DNA of 64,000 nucleotides, taken from Bacilli bacterium (lineage in GTDB: Bacteria > Bacillota > Bacilli > RF39 > UBA660). A model generated the notes under the pieces. The model saw only the letters and a program-made list of their open reading frames with translations. It was not told the origin of the DNA and did not search any database. Position 1 is the first letter of the stretch. Every line of letters starts with the position of its first letter. The DNA is taken from positions 62,001-126,000 of the forward strand of contig JAFXSE010000026.1 in NCBI GenBank assembly GCA_017525855.1. The letters run 5' to 3'. A program made the position numbers and the translations under genes. Shown one piece after another: positions 16,631 through 25,846 of the stretch.

Positions 16631-17197
16631 ATGTATGATTATATGAGAGGACTTGTTACTGATATTAGACCTGAAAGTATTACATTAGAAGTTAATAATA
16701 TTGGGTATACTATATATGTAGCTAATCCATATAACTTTGAAATTAATAAAGAAATAATAGTTTACTTGTATCAACAAATAAAAGAAGATGAACACAATTT
16801 GTTTGGCTTTAAAAATAAAGATGAGAAAGAATTGTTTTTAAAACTAATTAACGTAAAAGGACTTGGTTGTAAAATGGCTCTTCCCATACTTGCAACAGGT
16901 TCTATCAATGGAATAGCGGAGGCTATTGAACAAGAGAATATAGCTTATTTAAAAAAGTTTCCTAAAATTGGAGATAAACTAGCAAGACAAATGGTACTTG
17001 ATTTAAAAGGAAAAATAGGAAGTGTTCATACATTGTTTGATAATAATGAAATAAGTTATACGAATAATGAACTTCATGATGCTTTGATTGGACTTGGTTA
17101 TAAAGATAAAGAAATTAAAGCTGTTGAAAAACAAATCGATAATACATTACCAATTGGAGAGCAAATAAAAGAAGCATTAAAACTTTTCTTAAAATAG
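16631..17197 (+). CDS. ruvA: Holliday junction branch migration protein RuvA
   Basis: RuvA tetramers bind Holliday junctions and load RuvB. The 188-aa protein has the N-terminal OB domain (starting YDYMRGLVTDIRPESITLEV), tandem helix-hairpin-helix motifs (VKGLGCKMAL and FPKIGDKLARQMV), and the C-terminal domain III (HDALIGLGYKDKEIKAV). A GTG at 16622 lies within the ribosome site; ATG 16631 is chosen. First gene of ruvA-ruvB-queA, 11 bases before ruvB. Confidence 0.96.
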   Translation: MYDYMRGLVTDIRPESITLEVNNIGYTIYVANPYNFEINKEIIVYLYQQIKEDEHNLFGFKNKDEKELFLKLINVKGLGCKMALPILATGSINGIAEAIEQENIAYLKKFPKIGDKLARQMVLDLKGKIGSVHTLFDNNEISYTNNELHDALIGLGYKDKEIKAVEKQIDNTLPIGEQIKEALKLFLK

Positions 17198-17208
17198 GAG
17201 GTTAACAA

Positions 17209-18231
17209 ATGGATGAGAGAATTATTACAACAAGAGAATTAGTTGATGATGGAATACTAGATAATAGTATTAGACCTGAATCAATTGATGAATATATTGG
17301 ACAAAAAGATGTTAAAGAAAATATAAAAGTTTTTGTTGAAGCGGCAAAGATGAGAAATGAGTCACTTGATCATGTTTTATTATATGGACCTCCTGGACTT
17401 GGAAAGACAACACTTGCTTATATAATAGCAAATGAACTAGGAACAAATTTAAAAACTGCGAGTGGCCCTAGTATTGAAAAATCTGGAGATTTAGCTGCTA
17501 TACTTTCCACACTCGAAAGAGGAGATGTACTTTTTATTGATGAAATTCATCGTATGCCACGTTATATTGAAGAAATATTATATCCTGCAATGGAAGATTT
17601 TACGTTAGATATAATTGTTGGACAAGATGGCAATACTAGAAATATAAAAATAGATTTACCTCCATTTACATTAGTAGGAGCAACAACACGTGCTGGGGAT
17701 TTATCAGCGCCTTTAAGAGATAGATTTGGAATAATTTCAAAACTTCAATATTATACAAAAGAAGAACTTACTGAAATTATAAAAAGAACATCGCGTGTAT
17801 TAAATATTGATATAGATGATGAAGCTGCAGTAGAGCTTGCTTCACGTTCTCGTGGTACTCCAAGAATTGCTAATAGATTATTTAAAAGAGTAAGAGACTT
17901 TGCAATAGTTGAAGGAAAATCTTGCATTGATAAAGAAGTAATAGATACCGCTCTAAAAAGATTAAAGGTAGATGAAGTGGGGTTAGATGAGACAGACCAT
18001 GAACTTTTGCTTGCTATTATTAATAAATTTAATGGTGGCCCCGTTGGAGTAGAAGCAGTAGCTAGTGCTATAGGTGAAGAAGTAACAACAATAGAAGATG
18101 TCTATGAACCATACTTATTACAGACAGGGCTTTTAAAAAGAACTGCTCGAGGAAGAGTAGTTACACCTAAAGCCTATGAAGTATTACATTTAGATTATAT
18201 GAAAGAAAGTGCTAAAAATGAAAACAGATGA
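17209..18231 (+). CDS. ruvB: Holliday junction helicase RuvB
   Basis: AAA+ motor that drives branch migration with RuvA. The 340-aa protein is complete: Walker [10 protein letters not shown] (60-68), Walker B with DEIHR (111-115), sensor 1 [18 protein letters not shown], sensor 2 GTPRIANR, and the C-terminal winged helix ending [17 protein letters not shown]. It ends in TGA, overlapping the queA start region by 14 bases, which shows UGA is a stop in this organism. Confidence 0.97.
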   Translation: MDERIITTRELVDDGILDNSIRPESIDEYIGQKDVKENIKVFVEAAKMRNESLDHVLLYGPPGLGKTTLAYIIANELGTNLKTASGPSIEKSGDLAAILSTLERGDVLFIDEIHRMPRYIEEILYPAMEDFTLDIIVGQDGNTRNIKIDLPPFTLVGATTRAGDLSAPLRDRFGIISKLQYYTKEELTEIIKRTSRVLNIDIDDEAAVELASRSRGTPRIANRLFKRVRDFAIVEGKSCIDKEVIDTALKRLKVDEVGLDETDHELLLAIINKFNGGPVGVEAVASAIGEEVTTIEDVYEPYLLQTGLLKRTARGRVVTPKAYEVLHLDYMKESAKNENR

Positions 18232-19246
18232 TTTTGATTATTATTTACCAGAGGAATTAATTGCTCAAACACCACTTGAAAAAAGGGATTCATCTAGACT
18301 TTTAGTTTTAGATAAGAAAAGTGGTAATATAGAACATAAACATTTCTCTGATATAGTAGATTATTTAGAAGAAGGTGACACTTTAGTATTAAATGATACA
18401 AAAGTATTACCAGCAAGACTTATTGGTATAAAAGAAGAAACAAATGCTGTTATTGAAGTACTATTACTAAAAAATTTATCTGAAGATATTTGGGAATGCC
18501 TTGTAAAACCAGCCAGACGCATTCAAGAAGGAACAATTGTATCATTTGGAGAAGGTAAATTAAAAATGAAATGTACAAAAGCCTTAGATGAAGGCATTAG
18601 ACATTTTGAAATGATATATGATGGAATATTTTATGAAATATTAGAAGAATTAGGAACAATGCCTCTTCCTCCTTATATACATGAAAAACTAGAAGATCAA
18701 TCAAGATATCAGACAGTATATGCCAAAGAAGTAGGTAGTGCAGCTGCACCGACTGCAGGGCTTCACTTCACAGAAGAACTTCTTCAAAAAATAAAAAACA
18801 AAAACATTAATGTTTGTTATATTACTTTACATGTTGGCCTTGGAACATTTAGGCCAGTAAAAGTTGAAAATATATTAGAACATGAAATGCACAGTGAATT
18901 TTATACTATGACAGAAGAAGTTGCTAACATATTAAATAAGGCAAAAAAAGAAAAAAGAAGAATTATTGCTGTTGGAACAACAACTACTAGAACATTAGAA
19001 ACAGTAGCAACAGAAAACAATGGAGTTTTTAAACAAGTAAGCGGTTTTACAAAAATATTTATTTACCCAGGATATAAGTTTAAAGCAATAGATGCTTTAA
19101 TTACAAATTTCCATTTACCAAAATCAACTCTTGTTATGTTAGTTTCTGCTTTTGCAGGTCGTGAAAATATTTTAAAAGCATATAAAGAAGCTGTAAATAA
19201 GAAATATAGATTTTTCTCTTTTGGAGATGCAATGTTTATCAAATAG
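18218..19246 (+). CDS. queA: tRNA preQ1(34) S-adenosylmethionine ribosyltransferase QueA
   Basis: Transfers the ribosyl part of SAM to preQ1 in tRNA position 34, making epoxyqueuosine. The 342-aa protein starts with the standard [19 protein letters not shown] and shows [46 protein letters not shown] and [20 protein letters not shown] 18218 is preferred to a GTG at 18209. It overlaps ruvB by 14 bases and is probably translationally coupled. The usual next gene, tgt, is not present here. Confidence 0.96.
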   Translation: MKTDDFDYYLPEELIAQTPLEKRDSSRLLVLDKKSGNIEHKHFSDIVDYLEEGDTLVLNDTKVLPARLIGIKEETNAVIEVLLLKNLSEDIWECLVKPARRIQEGTIVSFGEGKLKMKCTKALDEGIRHFEMIYDGIFYEILEELGTMPLPPYIHEKLEDQSRYQTVYAKEVGSAAAPTAGLHFTEELLQKIKNKNINVCYITLHVGLGTFRPVKVENILEHEMHSEFYTMTEEVANILNKAKKEKRRIIAVGTTTTRTLETVATENNGVFKQVSGFTKIFIYPGYKFKAIDALITNFHLPKSTLVMLVSAFAGRENILKAYKEAVNKKYRFFSFGDAMFIK

Positions 19247-19277
19247 AACTAAGTTAAATTACTACTTAGTTTTTTTG
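19247..19277 (+). terminator. Terminator after queA
   Basis: AACTAAGT / ACTTAGTT hairpin followed by T run. Confidence 0.82.
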
Positions 19278-19377
19278 TATATAAAAGTATAAAAATACAA
19301 ATAATAATTATGAACTTGACTGAAATGAAGATGTGTATACTACTTTACACAAAACAAAAATAAATTGTCTAAAATTG

Positions 19378-19406
19378 TTGAAAAAAAATTTTTAATATAT
19401 TATGAT
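19378..19406 (+). promoter_or_regulatory. Promoter of the TasA/SipW-like operon
   Basis: TTGAAA (19378-19383), 17-base spacer, TATGAT (19401-19406). Upstream lies an imperfect inverted repeat GTGTA (19333) / TACAC (19346). The ~97-base leader contains a hairpin CCTATCAT / ATGATTGG with one mismatch (about 19459-19480) before the GGAGGTGA ribosome site. Confidence 0.55.
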
Positions 19407-19509
19407 AAAGTTGATAATAATATAGTAGTCGACGTTTGATATCTACTAGTTATTAAATGCCTATCATAACTTAATGATTGGTGCCAATAGTTTATTTTGG
19501 AGGTGAATG

Positions 19510-20073
19510 ATGGAAAAAGAGAAACATCATAGTGGAAACGCCATAGTTGCACTTTTACTTCTAATTGTTGGTATAAGTATAGGATATGCTGCTTTATCAA
19601 CAACCCTTATCATAAATGGAGAATCAACAATAAAAAAGGCAACTTGGGATGTCCATTTTGAGAATGTGGCTGTTAAAAGTGGAAGCGTAGCTATAGATAC
19701 TAACAATGGTGAAAAAGCTGCCATGATAACAGATGTTTACCAAACAAAAGTAGAGTACACGATATCATTAAAAGAACCTGGCGACTTCTACGAATTTACA
19801 GTTGATGTAAAAAATGGTGGAACACTAGATGCTGCTGTTTCAAGTAATCCAGAACTAACAGAAATATCTGAGTATGAAAAGTATTTAAGATATTCAGTTG
19901 TTTGGGATACGGAAAACCAGACACCAAAAAAAGATGATGTTGTAAAAAGTGGCAAATCACGAAAAGTTCGTGTAAAAGTAGAATACCGAACAGATATAAG
20001 CAATAGTGATTTACCAACGGAAGACAAGATTATTGACTTAAAGTTCTCAATGAACTTCATTCAAGCAAAATAA
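19510..20073 (+). CDS. TasA/camelysin-like secreted protein 1
   Basis: Predicted exported fibre- or matrix-type protein of 187 aa. It has a short polar N-terminus, a hydrophobic signal segment (AIVALLLLIVGISIGYAALSTTL) and a compact beta-rich domain with STIKKATWDVHFENV, DTNNGEKAA, then KEPGDFYEFTVDVKNGGTLDA, the TasA/camelysin-like PGD..F.V.N.GT core. It ends KFSMNFIQAK, as does the next protein (MPFVQDK). Two adjacent ATG codons (19507, 19510) are possible; 19510 has the better spacing from GGAGG. Presumed processed after GYA by the SipW-type peptidase encoded 760 bases downstream (inference). Confidence 0.78.
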   Translation: MEKEKHHSGNAIVALLLLIVGISIGYAALSTTLIINGESTIKKATWDVHFENVAVKSGSVAIDTNNGEKAAMITDVYQTKVEYTISLKEPGDFYEFTVDVKNGGTLDAAVSSNPELTEISEYEKYLRYSVVWDTENQTPKKDDVVKSGKSRKVRVKVEYRTDISNSDLPTEDKIIDLKFSMNFIQAK

Positions 20074-20098
20074 ATATAAAATAAGAAGGAGAAAAAAT

Positions 20099-20722
20099 AT
20101 GAAAAAAAATAATAAGAAAAATTCAAAAAAAGGTGCATTATTAGTTTTATTACTACTACTTGCTATTAGCGTAGGTTATGCAGCTTTAACTACTACATTA
20201 AAAATTAACGGTAACACAAAAATTAAAAAAGCTACATGGGATGTTCATTTTGCTAACATTTCAGCTGCTACAAAATCAGAAGGTGCAACAGTTGTAAGTG
20301 CCCCAGCAATAGTTGCTGGAGATAATACAGCAAATGCAGATCAAACAGTTAATTTCAGTGTAACATTAGCTGAACCAGGTGACTTCTATGAGTTCACAGT
20401 TGATGTTGTAAATGGTGGAACAATTCCAGCAAAAATTTCAGATAGTGCAGCAGATATATTAACAGTTAATGGATATGAAATAATAAATGATGAAAAATCA
20501 TCAGAACCAATTGCTAAAACAACATGGGAAAAATACTTTAAATACACTGTTGAATGGTCAACTGAAGATGAAATTCAAGCAGGAGATAAATTAGCTGCTT
20601 CAGCAACTAAGACAATAAAAGTTAGAGTAGAATACGATAAAAATGTTAATAATGCAGAATTACCTGCTAATGATGTTGAATTTGATATAGCATTAACTAT
20701 GCCATTTGTTCAAGATAAATAA
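20099..20722 (+). CDS. TasA/camelysin-like secreted protein 2
   Basis: Paralogue of the preceding gene, 207 aa. It has a Lys/Asn-rich start, hydrophobic stretch GALLVLLLLLAISVGYA, then LTTTLKINGNTKIKKATWDVHFANI, PGDFYEFTVDVVNGGTIPAKI and a terminal ALTMPFVQDK. It has a 20-residue insertion relative to protein 1 and a more Ala/Thr-rich composition, as expected for a secreted structural subunit. The ribosome site AAGAAGGAG is strong. It is followed by two alternative RNA hairpins rather than a U-tailed terminator, which may set its expression apart from the peptidase gene. Confidence 0.78.
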   Translation: MKKNNKKNSKKGALLVLLLLLAISVGYAALTTTLKINGNTKIKKATWDVHFANISAATKSEGATVVSAPAIVAGDNTANADQTVNFSVTLAEPGDFYEFTVDVVNGGTIPAKISDSAADILTVNGYEIINDEKSSEPIAKTTWEKYFKYTVEWSTEDEIQAGDKLAASATKTIKVRVEYDKNVNNAELPANDVEFDIALTMPFVQDK

Positions 20723-20729
20723 TACTATT

Positions 20730-20769
20730 AAATAGGATGATTACTTAGTAACATAAGTAATCCCTATTT
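20730..20769 (+). promoter_or_regulatory. RNA hairpin A, after TasA-like protein 2
   Basis: AAATAGG..GATTACTT (20730-20746) pairs with AAGTAATC-CCTATTT (20755-20769) around an 8-base loop: 15 base pairs with one 2-base bulge. No T run follows. Its 3' arm overlaps the 5' arm of hairpin B. Confidence 0.6.
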
Positions 20770-20808
20770 CTTATATATATTAGTTGTTAGTATATATAAG
20801 AAATGGGG
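20763..20808 (+). promoter_or_regulatory. RNA hairpin B, before the SipW-type gene
   Basis: TTTCTTATATATA (20767-20779) and TATATATAAGAAA (20791-20803) form a perfect 13-bp stem with an 11-base loop; flanking CCC.A and TGGGG extend it with one bulge. It shares bases 20763-20769 with hairpin A, so the two cannot form fully at once. Confidence 0.6.
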
Positions 20809-20832
20809 AAGGAATAATTAGGGAGTAAAAGT

Positions 20833-21987
20833 ATGAGTAAAAGAAATATAAAAGATGCATTTTTACTATTAACAGTTTTACTTTATTCAGTTATCTATAG
20901 AATATTTATATTTCAAAAAGCATTAAAGTATTCTGAATCTATTACAGGTGCATTTATAATTTTATTAGCATTTATTTCAATAATACTTCTAGGCTTTAGA
21001 AAAAATAAAACAACTAAGATAAAGCATTATATAAGTAGTGTAACATTCTGTATTGTCATAGCATTCTTTGTTATATCATATGGATTAGGATTGGCAGTAG
21101 GATTTTTAAAAAATGCTTATTCACTAACATTACCAGCTATTGTTGATAATATTTTTTCGCCAATAGTTATAATAATTTGTACAGAAATATTTAGATATGT
21201 TGTAATAAATGGTAATAAAGATAAAAAAATTGTTATTGTGTTGACAACAATTGTACTAATGCTATTTGAATTATCTACTAGTATGAAAGCAATTAATTTT
21301 GCAGATTTTGCTGGAGTGTTTAGAGTAGCTACATCAACAATATTACCTATTATATCTAAGAATATTGTTTTAAGTTATTTAACATATCACGTTGGCTATA
21401 AACCAACCATATTTTATAGATTAGTAATGGATTTATATGCGTTTGTTATGCCTATCATACCTGATTTAGGTGATTATTTAAACTCTATGATAGGAATTGG
21501 ACTTCCATTCTTAATTTATATTTATGCTGCAAGGTCTTTAGATGAATATAATAATGGAATAGAGAAAACGTATGGAAAAGAAACATTTAGATTAGTTGAT
21601 CTACCAATTATGATATTTATTGCATTACTAGTTTGCCTAATATCAGGCTTCTTCCCATATTACATGATAGGAATTGGCTCTGAATCAATGTTTCCTAAAA
21701 TTAATAAAGGAGATGCAGTAATAATTCATAAAATTAAAAATAAAAAGGATTTAAAAACAGGGGATATAATAGCATTTAAACTTAAAGAAAAAACTATTGT
21801 ACATAGATTGGTAGAAATTGAAAAAGTAGATGGAGTTACTTATTATCGTACTAAAGGTGATGCTAACAACTCTAGAGATAGTATAAACTTAACTTTTGAT
21901 AGCATAGAGGGTGTAGTAAAACTTGATATCCCATATATAGCATATCCTACTATATATTTAACAGAATTTTTGAATGGAGAGAGATAG
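20833..21987 (+). CDS. sipW: SipW-type signal peptidase I with N-terminal membrane domain
   Basis: Predicted ER/archaeal-type signal peptidase. The C-terminal part (about 265-384) has GIGSESMFPKINKGDAVII with the nucleophile Ser285, IVHRLVEI with His324 in place of the bacterial Lys, and TKGDANNSRD. This Ser/His arrangement is that of SipW, which processes TasA in Bacillus. At 384 aa the protein is about twice the length of SipW: residues 1-260 form a domain with roughly seven membrane segments that I do not recognise. It follows two TasA-like genes, presumably its substrates, and is followed one base later by a DUF5305-like gene. AGGGAG precedes the ATG. Confidence 0.88.
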   Translation: MSKRNIKDAFLLLTVLLYSVIYRIFIFQKALKYSESITGAFIILLAFISIILLGFRKNKTTKIKHYISSVTFCIVIAFFVISYGLGLAVGFLKNAYSLTLPAIVDNIFSPIVIIICTEIFRYVVINGNKDKKIVIVLTTIVLMLFELSTSMKAINFADFAGVFRVATSTILPIISKNIVLSYLTYHVGYKPTIFYRLVMDLYAFVMPIIPDLGDYLNSMIGIGLPFLIYIYAARSLDEYNNGIEKTYGKETFRLVDLPIMIFIALLVCLISGFFPYYMIGIGSESMFPKINKGDAVIIHKIKNKKDLKTGDIIAFKLKEKTIVHRLVEIEKVDGVTYYRTKGDANNSRDSINLTFDSIEGVVKLDIPYIAYPTIYLTEFLNGER

Positions 21988-21988
21988 A

Positions 21989-22702
21989 ATGAAAAGGGAA
22001 ATAATAATAACAATATTAACAATTTGTTTAATTGGAGCTTTAGCTTTAGGATTTTATATGTATACAAATGAAATGGTAACTTATGCCATTGTAGTTGGTG
22101 CTGTTGCACTTGTCTTATCTGCAACACTTATAATATACATTACTAGTACTAGAAGCGAGGAAGCAATTTATAGATCTACACTTAAAAGAACTTTAAATAC
22201 TTATGATGCAATTCTAGTACAAAGTCATAATTTTCCAGATTTAAAAGGAAAAAATATTATTAGAGTTACTAATATTGATGACTTAGTTGATGCACAGTTA
22301 GAAATAAGAAAGCCAATCTATTACATGATTGAAGGTGAAGATTCTTGTTCATTTGTACTGCTTGACAATAATGAAGCTTGTATTTATGTAATGAAACAAA
22401 ATGAAAACGTAGAATCACCATTAGAATTAATTGTTGCAGAATATGAAAAACATAACGATATAGACGCAAGTCTATTAGAAGACATAGAAAGAACAACAAT
22501 TATCAAACTAAATAATATGAAATCATTTAAAGTGTCACCATATAAAAGGAAAAAAGACATAGAACAAAATGAACAAACAGAAAAAAATATTGAAACAACA
22601 ACTGAAGAAAAGAAAGATAAAGAAGAAAAAAAACAAGAGACTAAACAAGAAACAGTAGAAGCTGTTAAAAACAGCAATAGTGATGATATAGAAACAATTT
22701 AG
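21989..22702 (+). CDS. DUF5305-like membrane protein of the SipW operon
   Basis: A 237-aa protein with two N-terminal membrane helices (about 4-24 and 30-50), a cytosolic domain, and a Lys/Glu-rich disordered tail (about 175-237). The domain reads NIIRVTNIDDLVDAQLEIRKPIYYM, SFVLLDNNEACIYVMK, which resembles the C-terminal domain of DUF5305 proteins commonly coded beside SipW and TasA-like genes. The ATG is one base after the sipW stop; another in-frame ATG at 21974 overlaps sipW and is less likely given GGAGAG between them. A terminator follows. A role in assembly or secretion of the TasA-like proteins is inferred from position. Confidence 0.62.
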   Translation: MKREIIITILTICLIGALALGFYMYTNEMVTYAIVVGAVALVLSATLIIYITSTRSEEAIYRSTLKRTLNTYDAILVQSHNFPDLKGKNIIRVTNIDDLVDAQLEIRKPIYYMIEGEDSCSFVLLDNNEACIYVMKQNENVESPLELIVAEYEKHNDIDASLLEDIERTTIIKLNNMKSFKVSPYKRKKDIEQNEQTEKNIETTTEEKKDKEEKKQETKQETVEAVKNSNSDDIETI

Positions 22703-22717
22703 TATAGAAATAAATAT

Positions 22718-22740
22718 GTCGACGACAGTCGACTTTTTCT
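22718..22740 (+). terminator. Terminator of the TasA/SipW-like operon
   Basis: GTCGAC-gaca-GTCGAC stem-loop followed by TTTTTCTTTTCTTTTTT. Confidence 0.82.
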
Positions 22741-22758
22741 TTTCTTTTTTTATATAAA

Positions 22759-22767
22759 TGTTATAAT
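22759..22767 (+). promoter_or_regulatory. Extended -10 for rubrerythrin
   Basis: TG-t-TATAAT, 34 bases before the start. No -35 consensus is seen. Confidence 0.6.
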
Positions 22768-22801
22768 ATTAATATATCCAAAATTAAAAGGAGGAAAACA
22801 T

Positions 22802-23341
22802 ATGGAATTAAAAGGTTCAAAAACAGAAGAAAACTTAAAAAAAGCCTTTGCAGGTGAAAGCGAGGCAAGAAACAAATACACTTATTTTGCAAGCAAAGCA
22901 AAAAAAGATGGTTATGAACAAATAGCAGCTCTATTTTTAGAAACAGCTGACAATGAAAAAGAACATGCCAAAATGTGGTATAAAGAATTACACGGTGGGG
23001 AAGTTCCTTCTACTATTGAAAATTTAAAAGCAGCAGCAGATGGTGAAAACTATGAATGGACAGATATGTATGAAGAATTTGCTCGTGTTGCAGAAGAAGA
23101 AGGATTTAAAGCATTAGCAGCAAAATTTAGAGGAGTAGCTGCTATTGAAAAACATCATGAAGAGCGCTTTAGAAAACTACTTAAAAATATAGAAGATGAA
23201 GTTGTATTCTCAAAAGATGAGGACAAAATATGGATATGCCGCAATTGTGGACATGTAGTAGTAGGCAAACAAGCTCCAAAAGTATGCCCAGTTTGTGCTC
23301 ATCCACAAAGTTATTTTGAAATAAAAAGTGAAAATTACTAA
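22802..23341 (+). CDS. rbr: Rubrerythrin
   Basis: Non-haem di-iron peroxidase that reduces hydrogen peroxide in anaerobes and microaerophiles. The 179-aa protein has the ferritin-like four-helix domain with iron-ligand motifs ([31 protein letters not shown]) and a C-terminal rubredoxin-like domain with CRNCGHVV and [12 protein letters not shown]. Start ATG after AAAGGAGG. It is monocistronic. Its presence suits an anaerobic lifestyle. Confidence 0.95.
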   Translation: MELKGSKTEENLKKAFAGESEARNKYTYFASKAKKDGYEQIAALFLETADNEKEHAKMWYKELHGGEVPSTIENLKAAADGENYEWTDMYEEFARVAEEEGFKALAAKFRGVAAIEKHHEERFRKLLKNIEDEVVFSKDEDKIWICRNCGHVVVGKQAPKVCPVCAHPQSYFEIKSENY

Positions 23342-23364
23342 AAATTTTTCACTTCTTTTCTTTT
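23326..23364 (+). terminator. Terminator after rubrerythrin
   Basis: AAGTGAAAATT / AATTTTTCACTT stem followed by CTTTTCTTTT; it overlaps the last codons. Confidence 0.75.
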
Positions 23365-23417
23365 ATTATATATAAACAAATAAGCGTTGCTTTTAAGTTT
23401 AATAAACTGTAGCGCTA

Positions 23418-23447
23418 TTGACAAGTACATGTAAAAAAGGGTACAAT
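23418..23447 (+). promoter_or_regulatory. Promoter of the surface glycan locus
   Basis: TTGACA (23418-23423), 18-base spacer, TACAAT (23442-23447). No further strong promoter or terminator is obvious until 33.8 kb. Confidence 0.75.
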
Positions 23448-23482
23448 TATAGTGTTAAAACGATAAGCAGTGGAGTGATTAA

Positions 23483-24178
23483 ATGATTACAGAATTAGAC
23501 AGTACTGCTAAAATGGTACTTAGTGATACAAAAATTATAGAAGAATCTAAAGATATAAGTCTTGGATACAAAATTATTAAAAGAAGTTTTGATATCGTGA
23601 TTTCATTAATTGGATGTGTTTTTTTGTTACCAATTATTCTAATTATTAAAATAATTACATTGCTATCTGGTGATTTTCATTCTATTTTTTATAATCAGAG
23701 TAGAATCGGAAAAAATGGTAAAGAGTTTAAATTGTATAAATTTAGAAGTATGGTTCCAAATGCCGATGAAGAGTTACAAAACCTTTTAAAAAATGATAAA
23801 GAATTGGAAAAAGAATACAAAAAAATGAAAAAACTAAACAATGATCCAAGAATTACTAAGATAGGTAGAATTATTAGAAAAACTTCAATCGATGAATTGC
23901 CTCAGTTTATTAATATTTTAAAGGGCGATATGACATTAATTGGTAATAGGCCTTATCTACCTAGAGAAAAAAAAGATATGAAAAAGTATTTTGATGATAT
24001 TGTAAAAACTAAACCTGGGTTAACTGGTTTTTGGCAAGTTAGTTTAAGATCACGTGGTACTTTTGAACAAAGAATGAAAATGGAAAAATATTATTCAAAT
24101 AATTGTAGTTTAAAATTTGATTTTCAAATTTTTTTAAAGACTTTTAGTGTAGTTATTGGTGGAAAAGATGCTAAATAA
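23483..24178 (+). CDS. Initiating undecaprenyl-phosphate sugar phosphotransferase
   Basis: Monotopic phosphoglycosyl transferase that puts the first sugar phosphate on the lipid carrier for a surface polysaccharide. The 231-aa protein has the membrane-hairpin segment (DIVISLIGCVFLLPIILIIKI) and the catalytic domain with SRIGKNGKEFKLYKFRSM, KTSIDELPQFINILKGDM, IGNRPYLPRE and KPGLTGFWQVSLR. The DE of IDELPQ is the catalytic acid pair in this family. The first gene of the glycan locus; the sugar specificity is unknown. Confidence 0.92.
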   Translation: MITELDSTAKMVLSDTKIIEESKDISLGYKIIKRSFDIVISLIGCVFLLPIILIIKIITLLSGDFHSIFYNQSRIGKNGKEFKLYKFRSMVPNADEELQNLLKNDKELEKEYKKMKKLNNDPRITKIGRIIRKTSIDELPQFINILKGDMTLIGNRPYLPREKKDMKKYFDDIVKTKPGLTGFWQVSLRSRGTFEQRMKMEKYYSNNCSLKFDFQIFLKTFSVVIGGKDAK

Positions 24179-24190
24179 AGGAGTATAAAT

Positions 24191-24979
24191 ATGAAGAATA
24201 TTAAAGTAGTAGTAGCAACTCATAAAAAATATCAAATGCCTAGTGATGAAATGTATTTACCCCTGCATGTTGGTGCAGAAGGTAAAAATGATTTAGGTTA
24301 TACAAAAGATAATACAGGCGATAATATATCTTTAAAAAATCCTTTTTTTTGTGAATTAACAGGACTATATTGGGCATGGAAAAATCTTGATTGTGATTAT
24401 ATAGGTCTTGCTCATTATAGAAGACATTTTTCTTTATATAATAAAAAAATGAAAACAGAGAGTGAAAAATTTGAACACTTACTAACTTTAAAAGAAGCAG
24501 ATGAAATATTTAAAAACATAGATATAATACTACCTAAGAAAAGAAAGTACTATATTGAAAACTTATATAATCACTATAAACACACTTTATATATTGAACC
24601 ACTTGATATAACAGGTGAAATTATTAAAGAAAAGTATCCAAAATACTATAATGAATTTGAAAATTTAAAGAAAAGAACATCTGCACATATGTTTAATATG
24701 TTTATAATGAAAAAAGATATATTAGATGACTATTGCACTTGGTTATTTGATATTTTGTTTGAACTTGAGAAAAGAGTAGATACAACTAACTACACAGATT
24801 TTCATAAAAGATTTTATGGCAGAGTATCTGAATTACTACTTGATGTTTATATAAATACAAAAGGCTTAAAATATGAGGAAGTAAAAGTAATAGATATGGG
24901 GAAAGTTAATTGGTTTAAAAAAGGTACTAGTTTCTTGAAAGCTAAATTTAGTGGAAAGAAATATGATAAAAGTTTCTAG
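24191..24979 (+). CDS. DUF4422 capsular glycosyltransferase
   Basis: 262-aa protein of the DUF4422 family found in capsule loci, regarded as glycosyltransferases. Typical motifs are VVATHKKYQMPSDEMYLPLHVGA near the start, FFCELTGLYWAWKNLDCDYIGLAHYRRHFS at about 55-85, ILPKKRKYYIENLYNHY, and SAHMFNMFIMKKDILDDYC. AAGGAG precedes the ATG. It sits 12 bases after the initiating transferase and may add the second sugar (inference). Confidence 0.85.
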   Translation: MKNIKVVVATHKKYQMPSDEMYLPLHVGAEGKNDLGYTKDNTGDNISLKNPFFCELTGLYWAWKNLDCDYIGLAHYRRHFSLYNKKMKTESEKFEHLLTLKEADEIFKNIDIILPKKRKYYIENLYNHYKHTLYIEPLDITGEIIKEKYPKYYNEFENLKKRTSAHMFNMFIMKKDILDDYCTWLFDILFELEKRVDTTNYTDFHKRFYGRVSELLLDVYINTKGLKYEEVKVIDMGKVNWFKKGTSFLKAKFSGKKYDKSF

Positions 24980-25015
24980 AATTACTAATATATTAAATGC
25001 AAGGAGTTTTATACT

Positions 25016-25846
25016 ATGAAAAAGAATCATGAAGATGTACTTGATATAATTCATGAAAAAAACAATGCTATGGCTAAAGTGTTTCATGATTATTGTCAAA
25101 AAGAAAATTTAACTTACTATATCATAGGAGGAACCTTTTTAGGCTCTATTAGACACAAAGGATTTATTCCATGGGATGATGATATGGATATTGCTATGCC
25201 AAGAGAAGATTATGAAAAATTCTTAAACAAATTTCCTCAAAAAGAGTATTTTATACTTAATTATAAAACACATCCTGATTATAAGTACTATATTTCTAAG
25301 TTATGTAGTAGAGACTATATAATTAAAGAAAAAACAGGAAATGAAGTAAATTTGTTTATAGATATATTTCCAATAGATGGAATGCCTGATAATAAGTTTA
25401 AAAGGAAGATTCATTGCTTAAGAATACTATATCACAGAATGAAATTATCATTTTATTATAATGATACAATTGACAAAGAAAAGAAAAGAAAATTATATGA
25501 AAAAGTTTTGATTTTTTTTGCAACAAAAATACCTTTTAAGAAATTAATTAATCCTTCAAAAGAAAAAAGTAAAATAGATAAGTTGCTTATGAAAAATTCC
25601 TTTTATAAATCAAAATATTCAGGAACAATTATGGGAGCATATAGAGAAAGAGAGATTGTTGAAACTAGATTATTTGGTAAACCATGCTTATATCAGTTTG
25701 AAGATATGAAATTATATGGACCAGAGAAATATGATGAGTATTTAACACATATATATGGTGATTACATGAAAATCCCAAAAGATGTTGATCGTACTTCACA
25801 TTGCGAGGAATTGATATGCGTAAATAAAGGAGAAAAGAATGACTGA
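25016..25846 (+). CDS. LicD-family phosphotransferase
   Basis: 276-aa protein of the LicD family, nucleotidyltransferase-fold enzymes that move phosphocholine, or in other loci phosphoglycerol or phosphoribitol, from a CDP carrier onto glycans. The diagnostic segment is IIGGTFLGSIRHKGFIPWDD (GGT at 38-40) followed by DMDIAMPREDY. The later region has FPIDGMPDN and a tail with HIYGDYMKIP. No licA/licC choline genes are seen, but tagD for CDP-glycerol lies 2 kb downstream, so glycerol phosphate is the likelier donor group (inference). It ends in TGA and overlaps the next gene by 8 bases. Confidence 0.9.
   Translation: MKKNHEDVLDIIHEKNNAMAKVFHDYCQKENLTYYIIGGTFLGSIRHKGFIPWDDDMDIAMPREDYEKFLNKFPQKEYFILNYKTHPDYKYYISKLCSRDYIIKEKTGNEVNLFIDIFPIDGMPDNKFKRKIHCLRILYHRMKLSFYYNDTIDKEKKRKLYEKVLIFFATKIPFKKLINPSKEKSKIDKLLMKNSFYKSKYSGTIMGAYREREIVETRLFGKPCLYQFEDMKLYGPEKYDEYLTHIYGDYMKIPKDVDRTSHCEELICVNKGEKND

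Noticed and set aside
22761..22777. PerR-like box before rubrerythrin
   Set aside because: Only about half of the expected inverted-repeat positions match, and the -10 element explains most of the similarity.
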